Positions 1 to 4,185 of a stretch of 5,246 nucleotides of DNA are shown here, piece after piece. The notes under the pieces were generated by a model. It was not told the DNA's origin and made no database searches. It saw only the letters and a program-made list of their open reading frames with translations. This stretch comes from Burkholderiales bacterium (lineage in GTDB: Bacteria; Pseudomonadota; Gammaproteobacteria; Burkholderiales; Burkholderiaceae_C). Within the stretch, counting starts at the first letter, position 1. The number at the start of each line of letters is the position of its first letter. The stretch lies in the NCBI GenBank assembly GCA_947453585.1, contig CANGHQ010000162.1, positions 1 through 5,246 on the forward strand, in the 5' to 3' direction. Both the position numbers and the translations under genes were made by a program.

Positions 1-720
1 CTCAAGAAAATTTTGCACGACAAGGGCATCAGCACCGCCGTGGGCGACGAAGGCGGCTTTGCCCCCAACGTGCCCAACCACGAAGCCGCCATCCAGATGA
101 TTCTGGAAGCCATCGACAAGGCCGGTTTTGTGGCGGGTGAGCAAATCGCCCTGGGCCTGGACTGCGCTGCGTCTGAGTTTTACAAAGACGGCAAGTACGA
201 ACTCTCCGGTGAAGGCCTGAGCCTGACCGCGCAGGAATGGACCGACATGATGGCCACCTGGGTAGACAAATACCCCATCATCAGCATCGAAGACGGCATG
301 GCCGAAGGCGACTGGGACGGCTGGAAAATTCTGACCGACCGCCTGGGCAAAAAAGTGCAAATCGTGGGCGATGACCTGTTCGTCACCAACACCAAGATCC
401 TGAAAGAGGGCATCGACAAAGGCATTGCCAATTCGATCCTCATCAAAATCAACCAGATCGGCACGCTGAGCGAAACCTTTGCCGCCATTGAGATGGCCAA
501 GCGCGCCGGTTACACCGCCGTGATCAGCCACCGCTCGGGCGAGACCGAGGACACAACCATTGCCGACATTGCCGTGGGCATGAATGCCGGCCAGATCAAG
601 ACCGGGTCGCTCAGCCGCTCGGACCGCATCGCCAAGTACAACCAGTTGCTGCGCATCGAAGAAGACTTGGGCGAAGTGGCGGTGTACCCCGGACGCTCGG
701 CGTTTTACAACCTTCGCTAA
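1..720 (+). CDS. eno: Enolase (phosphopyruvate hydratase), C-terminal part; 5' end outside window
   Basis: Catalyses 2-phosphoglycerate to phosphoenolpyruvate in glycolysis; in many bacteria it also binds RNase E. The frame is open from base 1 and gives 239 residues, the catalytic TIM-barrel part of a protein usually about 430 long, so roughly 45% is missing upstream. Visible signatures, in local residue numbers, are VGDEGGFAPN (catalytic Glu 17, yeast E211), DCAASEF (metal ligand Asp 54), SIEDGMAEGDW (metal ligand Glu 97), VGDDLFVTN (metal ligand Asp 124), IKINQIGT (catalytic Lys 149), the SHRSGETED loop (His 177, Arg 178, Ser 179) and IKTGSLSRSDR (Lys 200). Every active-site residue expected in this half is present, so the gene looks intact. 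The TTG at base 13 is an internal leucine codon, not a start. ftsB follows after 8 bases, as is common in beta- and gammaproteobacteria. Confidence 0.98.
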   Translation, partial: LKKILHDKGISTAVGDEGGFAPNVPNHEAAIQMILEAIDKAGFVAGEQIALGLDCAASEFYKDGKYELSGEGLSLTAQEWTDMMATWVDKYPIISIEDGMAEGDWDGWKILTDRLGKKVQIVGDDLFVTNTKILKEGIDKGIANSILIKINQIGTLSETFAAIEMAKRAGYTAVISHRSGETEDTTIADIAVGMNAGQIKTGSLSRSDRIAKYNQLLRIEEDLGEVAVYPGRSAFYNLR

Positions 721-728
721 CTACTGCG

Positions 729-1004
729 ATGGGTCGCCGCTTCGTTCCTGCTGCGCTCTTGGTCCTGCTGCTGGTGCTGCAGGGCCAGCTTTGGTTTGGC
801 CGCGGCAGCGTGCCCAACGTGGCCAAGCTGAACCAGGAACTGGCGGCGCAAAAGCGCAGCAACGCCCAGGCAGAACAAGCCAACGCCCGCATGGAAGCGG
901 AAATCCGTGACCTGCGGGAAGGGCTGGAGATGGTGGAAGAAAAAGCCCGCTCCGAGTTGGGCATGGTCAAGCCCAATGAAATTTTTGTCCAGGTTGCCAA
1001 GTAA
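729..1004 (+). CDS. ftsB: Cell division protein FtsB (septum formation initiator, DivIC family)
   Basis: FtsB is a small bitopic inner-membrane protein that forms the FtsQ-FtsB-FtsL complex and helps activate septal peptidoglycan synthesis. The 91-residue product matches the family length. It shows a short basic N-terminus (GRR), one transmembrane helix at about residues 6-23 ending in QLWFG, a periplasmic coiled coil at about 30-72 rich in Gln, Glu, Lys and Ala, and the conserved C-terminal block around EKARSELGMVKPNEIF (residues 71-86), which is typical of proteobacterial FtsB. The ATG lies 8 bases after the eno stop codon. There is no purine-rich Shine-Dalgarno sequence in the preceding bases, so translation probably depends on ribosomes terminating on eno. 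The same eno-ftsB order is known from many proteobacteria, which strengthens the call. A separate promoter was not seen. Confidence 0.96.
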   Translation: MGRRFVPAALLVLLLVLQGQLWFGRGSVPNVAKLNQELAAQKRSNAQAEQANARMEAEIRDLREGLEMVEEKARSELGMVKPNEIFVQVAK

Positions 1005-1046
1005 ACCTGGGCGCCAAGCCGCTCAGTGCTGCTGCGGCCTACCCGC

Positions 1047-1703
1047 ATGAAGATTGCGCTGCTGGGCGCCGAATGCACCGGAAAAACCGCGCTGGCGCAG
1101 TCTCTGGCCGCTGCCCTGCAAGCGCGTGGCCAAAGCGCCCATTGCGCCCCCGAGGTGCTGCGCGAATGGTGCGACCAGCACGACCGCACCCCCCAAGCCT
1201 TTGAACAAATCGCCATTGCACACGCACAGGCCCAACGCGTGCTGCAAGCACCGGCCTGCGACGTTTTGCTGGCGGACACCACGCCGCTGATGACGGCCAT
1301 CTACAGCGACATCGTGTTTGGTGACCCTTCGCTGTACCCGTTTGCCTTGGCGCACCACGCCGTCTATTACCTGACGATACTCACAGGACTGGACCTGCCC
1401 TGGGTGGCCGACGGCATTCAGCGGGATGGCCCGGCCATGCAGCGCCGGGTGGACGCCCGCTTGCGCGAGGTCTTGCAGGGCAACGGCCTGCGTTACAGCG
1501 TGGTCTACGGCCAAGGGGCGCAGCGCAGCGCCTGCGCCCTGGCCGCACTCGACCAATGCGCCCAGCAGGCCGCCAATGGCCCTGCCCGCCCCGAGCCGGG
1601 CCAAGCGCGCTGGCAATGGGTTTGCGACAAATGCTCGGACGCGCAGTGCGAGCACCAGCTCTTTAGCCGCCTGCTGACAAACCCGCCGACGCCCGCAACC
1701 TAA
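1047..1703 (+). CDS. NadR-like P-loop ATPase/kinase (AAA_28 type) with Cys/His-rich tail
   Basis: The 218-residue product begins with a beta strand and a Walker A loop, GAECTGKT at residues 7-14, directly after MKIALL. A strand ending in LLADTTP (74-80) fits the Walker B region, and LDLPWVADGIQRDG (115-128) resembles the PW-x-DG-x-R segment of the nicotinamide riboside kinase domain of NadR. No nucleotidyltransferase or DNA-binding domain of full NadR is present. An ATP-dependent small-molecule kinase is the natural reading; the substrate is unknown. The C-terminus carries CDKCSDAQCEH (Cys 193, 196, 201, His 203), which could bind zinc or act as a redox switch; the protein has nine cysteines in all. 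The start is the ATG; a GTG 21 bases upstream is in frame, but it would add a tail before the strand that opens the P-loop fold. Neither start has a clear ribosome binding site. It sits 42 bases after ftsB and probably shares its transcript. Confidence 0.8.
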   Translation: MKIALLGAECTGKTALAQSLAAALQARGQSAHCAPEVLREWCDQHDRTPQAFEQIAIAHAQAQRVLQAPACDVLLADTTPLMTAIYSDIVFGDPSLYPFALAHHAVYYLTILTGLDLPWVADGIQRDGPAMQRRVDARLREVLQGNGLRYSVVYGQGAQRSACALAALDQCAQQAANGPARPEPGQARWQWVCDKCSDAQCEHQLFSRLLTNPPTPAT

Positions 1704-1708
1704 CCATT

Positions 1709-1753
1709 GCGGCGTGGTGCCGCCCGAGCGTCATTAATGCGGCGTATCGCCGC
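1709..1753. terminator. Tandem hairpins at the convergent ATPase/hslO junction, possible bidirectional 3' end
   Basis: Two short GC-rich inverted repeats lie 30 bases apart: GCGGC-GTGGT-GCCGC at 1709-1723 in the gap, and GCGGCG-TAT-CGCCGC at 1739-1753 inside the last codons of hslO. The palindrome CATTAATG (1732-1739), containing the hslO stop codon, lies between them. Neither hairpin is followed by a run of T on either strand, so a classical intrinsic terminator is not supported. They may instead block exonucleases or help Rho-dependent ending of both convergent transcripts. Confidence 0.4.
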
Positions 1754-2723
1754 CTTCGATCTGCTGCGTAGGCGGCACAAACAGGCGCGCAGTGTCCACC
1801 GGGTCAAAGTGGTATTGCACGCCGCAAAACTCACAGGCCACCTCGATATTGGGGCGCTCTTGCAGGATGCTGTAGGCCTCGTCGGCGCCCAGGCCCACAA
1901 TCATGCGGGCGACGCGCTCGCGACTGCAACTGCAAGCAAAGCGCGGCGCTACCTCGCCCACCAGAGGCTCAAAGCGGGTCAGGGTTTCTTCCCAGAACAG
2001 GCGGCGCAGAACGGTTTCCACGTCCAGGGACAGCAACTCTTCGCGCTTGAGGCTGCTGGCCAAAATGGAGATGCGGTTGTAGTGCTCGTTCAGGCCAATC
2101 TGGTCTTCGTTGTCCTTGCTCACCAGGCTGCCCGACAAATTGCCTTCGCCTTGCACCGGCAGGCGCTGGATCAGCAGACCAGCGGCCACGTGTTCATCGG
2201 CGGCCAGCACCAGGGTGGTGTCGAGCTGCTCGCTTTGCAGCATGTAGTGCTCCAGCACCGCCTTGAGCTTGTCGATGGGCTTGCCGTGGTCGTCAAACAG
2301 CGGCACCACGCCCTGGTAGGGCTGCTGGCCCGGAAATTTGGTTTGCGGATCCAGCGTAATGGCGCAGCGGCCCTGGTTGTTTACATTGACCATCTGGCTG
2401 AGCGTGGCGCCGTCTGGCACGGGCTGCAGCACGGTGGCGGTGGCGCGCAGCTCCAGGCTGGACTGCACTTCCACCACGGCGAGCTTGACTGGGCCGTCGC
2501 CCATGATTTGCAGCACCAGCGCGCCGTCAAACTTGATGCTCGACTGCATCAGCACGCCCGCAGCCACCATCTCGCCCAGCATCTCGCGCACCGGGACGGC
2601 ATAGGCGCCGTGCTCGCTATTGGACGCACGCCGGCGCAAGATCTCGGTCCAGGTGTCGGTAAGCCGCACCACAATGCCGCGCACCGGCAGGCCGTCAAAA
2701 ATAAACTTGTGCAATTCAGACAC
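1734..2723 (-). CDS. hslO: Hsp33 redox-regulated molecular chaperone (33 kDa chaperonin)
   Basis: Hsp33 is a cytoplasmic ATP-independent holdase that is switched on when oxidants, together with heat or bleach stress, oxidise its zinc-bound cysteines and unfold the linker. The product has 329 residues, somewhat longer than the 292 of E. coli. The N-terminal substrate-binding core (about 1-200) contains RGIVVRLTDTWTEIL (15-29) and the SGSLVSKDNEDQIGLNEHY region (197-215). The C-terminal redox switch has all four zinc ligands: CSC (Cys 264 and 266) and CEFC (Cys 297 and 300). The 33-residue spacing between the pairs is the same as between E. coli Cys 232 and Cys 265. The start codon is GTG; it is chosen because GGAG at 2730-2733 sits six bases before it and because MSELHKF is a family-typical start. 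It lies downstream of the carbonic-anhydrase-like gene and has its own heat-shock promoter candidate and leader hairpin. Confidence 0.97.
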   Translation of the reverse strand: MSELHKFIFDGLPVRGIVVRLTDTWTEILRRRASNSEHGAYAVPVREMLGEMVAAGVLMQSSIKFDGALVLQIMGDGPVKLAVVEVQSSLELRATATVLQPVPDGATLSQMVNVNNQGRCAITLDPQTKFPGQQPYQGVVPLFDDHGKPIDKLKAVLEHYMLQSEQLDTTLVLAADEHVAAGLLIQRLPVQGEGNLSGSLVSKDNEDQIGLNEHYNRISILASSLKREELLSLDVETVLRRLFWEETLTRFEPLVGEVAPRFACSCSRERVARMIVGLGADEAYSILQERPNIEVACEFCGVQYHFDPVDTARLFVPPTQQIEGGDTPH

Positions 2724-2729
2724 GCACTA

Positions 2730-2733
2730 CTCC
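2730..2733 (-). promoter_or_regulatory. Ribosome binding site of hslO, next to the leader U-tract
   Basis: GGAG on the minus strand, six bases before the GTG start, decides that start over downstream alternatives. It is separated by a single C from the U5 tract of the hairpin at 2735-2758, so folding or termination there would directly affect access to it. Confidence 0.75.
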
Positions 2734-2734
2734 G

Positions 2735-2758
2735 AAAAAGCCAGGCGCAGCGCCCGGC
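2735..2758 (-). terminator. Intrinsic terminator or attenuator in the hslO leader
   Basis: On the minus strand, GCCGGGCG-CTG-CGCCTGGC forms an 8-bp stem (one G-U pair) closed by a three-base loop, followed at once by five T (2739-2735). This is a textbook intrinsic terminator shape. It lies about 46 bases after the stop codon of the carbonic-anhydrase-like gene, whose transcript it should end. It is also downstream of the predicted hslO promoter and just upstream of the hslO ribosome binding site, so it would be transcribed as part of the hslO leader as well. On the plus strand the G-U pair becomes an A-C mismatch and there is no T run, so it acts in one direction only. Confidence 0.75.
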
Positions 2759-2780
2759 GGTGGTGGTCGCACAGGACCAA

Positions 2781-2809
2781 AGATGGGGGGACGTGGCTTT
2801 CAGTTCAGG
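2781..2809 (-). promoter_or_regulatory. Candidate sigma-32 (RpoH) heat-shock promoter for hslO
   Basis: On the minus strand, CCTGAAC at 2809-2803 matches the heat-shock -35 consensus CTTGAAA at 5 of 7 bases. After a 14-base spacer, CCCCATCT at 2788-2781 matches the -10 consensus CCCCATNT fully. Transcription would begin near 2774 and give a leader of about 50 bases. The -35 overlaps the stop codon of the upstream gene. Hsp33 is a known heat-shock protein in E. coli, which makes the site plausible. A second -35 reading (ACTGAAA) would leave only 9 bases of spacing and is less likely. Confidence 0.6.
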
Positions 2810-3329
2810 CGATCTTGTGCAGATCCGACTTGAAGCGCTGCGCGTTGGCGACGTAGTGCTTGGCGCTCAGGCGCAAAACCTCCATTTGCTCGGGGGTCAG
2901 GCTACGCACCACTTTGGCCGGGCTGCCAATAATCATGGAGCCGTCCGGGAATTCTTTGCCTTCGGTTACCAGTGAACCCGCGCCTACCAGGCAGTTTTTG
3001 CCGATTTTTGCGCCGTTCAGAACGATGGCGCCGATGCCGATGAGCGACTCGTCACCAATGGTGCAGCCGTGCAGCATGACCTTGTGGCCCACGGTGACGT
3101 GTTTGCCCACGCGCAAGGGCTGGCCCACGTCGGCGTGCAAGACGCTGCCGTCCTGGATGTTGCTGCCTTCGCCAATTGTGATGCTCTCGGTGTCACCCCG
3201 GATAACCACGCCAAACCAGATGCTGGTGTGGGCGGCCAAATCGACCCGGCCCATGACCTGGGCGCTGTCAGCGACCCAGGCCGATTCGGCGAGGGTGGGA
3301 GAAACCTGTTCTAACTCGTAAATTGCCAT
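2805..3329 (-). CDS. Gamma-class carbonic anhydrase-like protein (left-handed beta-helix hexapeptide repeat; YrdA/PaaY type)
   Basis: The 174-residue product is a LbetaH trimer-forming protein of the Cam/YrdA/PaaY/CaiE group. Hexapeptide repeats run from about residue 18 to 140 (for example VMGRVDLAAHTSIWFGVVIRG). The three zinc ligands expected for the family are present: His 65 in SVLHADVG, and His 82 and His 87 in GHKVMLHGC, with the five-residue spacing seen in archaeal Cam. Arg 44, Asp 46 and Gln 59 also match conserved active-site positions. A C-terminal helix region (about 145-174) follows. The acidic loop carrying the proton-shuttle Glu of Cam is absent, as in most bacterial relatives, so activity may be carbonic anhydrase, a thioesterase (as reported for PaaY), or undetermined. 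The ATG is chosen because AAGAGG at 3337-3342 lies seven bases upstream; the frame stays open to 3674, but that extension has no family sequence. Divergent to DUF455. Confidence 0.93.
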   Translation of the reverse strand: MAIYELEQVSPTLAESAWVADSAQVMGRVDLAAHTSIWFGVVIRGDTESITIGEGSNIQDGSVLHADVGQPLRVGKHVTVGHKVMLHGCTIGDESLIGIGAIVLNGAKIGKNCLVGAGSLVTEGKEFPDGSMIIGSPAKVVRSLTPEQMEVLRLSAKHYVANAQRFKSDLHKIA

Positions 3330-3336
3330 GGACTGA

Positions 3337-3342
3337 CCTCTT
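3337..3342 (-). promoter_or_regulatory. Ribosome binding site deciding the start of the carbonic-anhydrase-like gene
   Basis: AAGAGG on the minus strand is seven bases before the ATG at 3329 and rules against the long N-terminal extension that the open frame would allow. It overlaps the candidate -35 of the opposing gene. Confidence 0.75.
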
Positions 3343-3368
3343 GGAACGCGGTGTTGCGTGCCTAGAAT
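3341..3368 (+). promoter_or_regulatory. Candidate sigma-70 promoter for the DUF455 gene, giving a leaderless or near-leaderless mRNA
   Basis: TTGGAA (3341-3346; 4 of 6 to TTGACA), a 16-base spacer and TAGAAT (3363-3368; 5 of 6 to TATAAT). A start 6-8 bases after the -10 falls at 3374-3376, exactly at the ATG of the DUF455 gene at 3376. This also argues against the GTG at 3358 as start, since it would lie upstream of the -10. Confidence 0.5.
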
Positions 3369-3372
3369 TGTA
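3367..3372 (-). promoter_or_regulatory. Candidate -10 element for the carbonic-anhydrase-like gene
   Basis: TACAAT on the minus strand (5 of 6 to TATAAT) overlaps the plus-strand TAGAAT by two bases. Transcription would start near 3360 and give a leader of about 30 bases that includes the ribosome binding site. No good -35 hexamer is seen at 16-18 bases, so the call rests on the -10 and its position. Confidence 0.4.
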
Positions 3373-3375
3373 GGG

Positions 3376-4167
3376 ATGGAACTCAGAGACCGCGCCTTGG
3401 GCGCTTTTTGCCTGGCGCAGCCCCACGACAAGGTCGCTGCCGTGCAGGCACTGTGGCTGGCGTCTGCCAGTTTGACGTGCGACTGCAATCGTATTTTTGC
3501 CGCGCCACCGTCGCCAGGACGACCACCCCAGCCACTGCTGGTGGCGCCAGCTTTGGTGCCCCGGCGCTCGCCATTTACGCCCGCAGGCCACGCGGCGCTC
3601 ATGCATTCAATAGCGCACATCGAGTTCAACGCCATCAACCTGGCGCTTGATGCCGTCTGGCGCTTTGCGGGCATGCCCGAGGCCTATTACCGCGACTGGC
3701 TGCGCGTGGCCGCCGAAGAAGCCAAGCACTTTGCGCTTTTGCAAGCGCATTTGCAAAGCCTGGGCTACACCTATGGCGACTTCACCGCGCACGACGGCCT
3801 TTGGACCATGTGCGAAGCAACGCAGGACGACGTGCTGGCCCGCATGGCGCTGGTGCCGCGCACCCTGGAAGCCCGGGGCCTGGACGCCACACCGCTGATC
3901 CAGGCCAAGCTGCGCAAGGTGGCCACGCCCGCAGCGCTGGCGGCGGTGGATATTCTGGACACCATCCTGGCCGAAGAAGTGGGCCACGTCGCCATTGGGA
4001 ACCACTGGTTCCAATGGCTGTGCCAGCGCGACGGTGTGGATGGCGCGGCCTTTTACCCCGAAGCTGCGCTGCGCTACCGCGCGCCCAGCCTGAAGCCGCC
4101 CTTTAACCTAGTGGCGCGCCGGGCCGCCGGTTTTACGGCAGCAGAGATCGCGGCGCTGCCGCAGTAA
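3376..4167 (+). CDS. DUF455 family ferritin-like protein
   Basis: The 263-residue product belongs to the ferritin-like superfamily group known as DUF455; its biochemical role is not established. After a variable N-terminal region (1-65) with a Pro-rich stretch (44-68), a helical core carries carboxylate/histidine motifs of a possible di-metal centre: HIEFNAINLALDA (81-93, Glu 83), AAEEAKHF (112-119, EExxH with Glu 115 and His 118), the family-typical PRTLEARGLD (161-170, Glu 165) and AEEVGHVAIGNHWF (199-212, Glu 201 and His 204). The repeated ExxH pattern fits a diiron four-helix bundle, as in MiaE or rubrerythrin-like proteins, but the substrate is unknown. The ATG is preferred to the in-frame GTG at 3358, because the promoter candidate places transcription start at the ATG. 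GTAGGG directly abuts the ATG and is too close to work as a normal ribosome binding site. Divergent to the carbonic-anhydrase-like gene, convergent with sulP. Confidence 0.88.
   Translation: MELRDRALGAFCLAQPHDKVAAVQALWLASASLTCDCNRIFAAPPSPGRPPQPLLVAPALVPRRSPFTPAGHAALMHSIAHIEFNAINLALDAVWRFAGMPEAYYRDWLRVAAEEAKHFALLQAHLQSLGYTYGDFTAHDGLWTMCEATQDDVLARMALVPRTLEARGLDATPLIQAKLRKVATPAALAAVDILDTILAEEVGHVAIGNHWFQWLCQRDGVDGAAFYPEAALRYRAPSLKPPFNLVARRAAGFTAAEIAALPQ
4136..4161 (+). other. Inverted repeat at the 3' end of the DUF455 gene
   Basis: CGGCAGC (4136-4142) and GCTGCCG (4155-4161) form a perfect 7-bp stem with a 12-base loop within the last codons. A run of six T (4175-4180) follows, but only after 13 bases, so it is a poor intrinsic terminator by itself. 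It may help end or protect the transcript. Confidence 0.35.
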
Positions 4168-4185
4168 AACGCGCTTTTTTGCGTT
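4166..4185. terminator. Weak hairpin in the 17-base convergent gap between DUF455 and sulP
   Basis: AACGC (4168-4172) pairs with GCGTT (4181-4185), with a G-T pair inside and a T-rich loop. On the minus strand the stem runs into GTTTTAC, giving a short T run after the hairpin and so a weak end signal for the sulP transcript. On the plus strand the T6 sits in the loop, not after the stem. The element overlaps one base of the sulP stop codon. Confidence 0.35.

Noticed and set aside
1018..1038. Inverted repeat GCCGC...GCGGC before the ATPase gene as a terminator
   Set aside because: Only five base pairs with an 11-base loop and no T run; such repeats are expected by chance at this GC content.
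1026..1046. GTG at 1026 as start of the NadR-like ATPase
   Set aside because: It adds seven residues before the first strand of the P-loop fold and has no better ribosome binding site than the ATG at 1047; not excluded, only less likely.
611..1655. Long minus-strand open frames (611-1300 and 1023-1655) opposite ftsB and the ATPase gene
   Set aside because: Low-complexity Ser/Ala/Arg-rich products with no family features; they overlap plus-strand genes with clear motifs and are mutually overlapping shadows.
1707..2975. A 422-codon open frame on the plus strand opposite hslO and the end of the carbonic-anhydrase-like gene
   Set aside because: Its product is rich in His, Gln, Ala and Arg with no recognisable domain, as expected for the antisense of a GC-rich gene. 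It lies across an obvious Hsp33 gene with all catalytic features.
3330..3674. N-terminal extension of the carbonic-anhydrase-like protein up to 3674
   Set aside because: The extra 115 residues do not look like any LbetaH protein, they are antisense to DUF455, and a good ribosome binding site marks the ATG at 3329.
3607..4014. Minus-strand open frame of 135 codons opposite DUF455
   Set aside because: No recognisable family, lies fully within the DUF455 gene whose conserved ExxH motifs are in the plus-strand frame.
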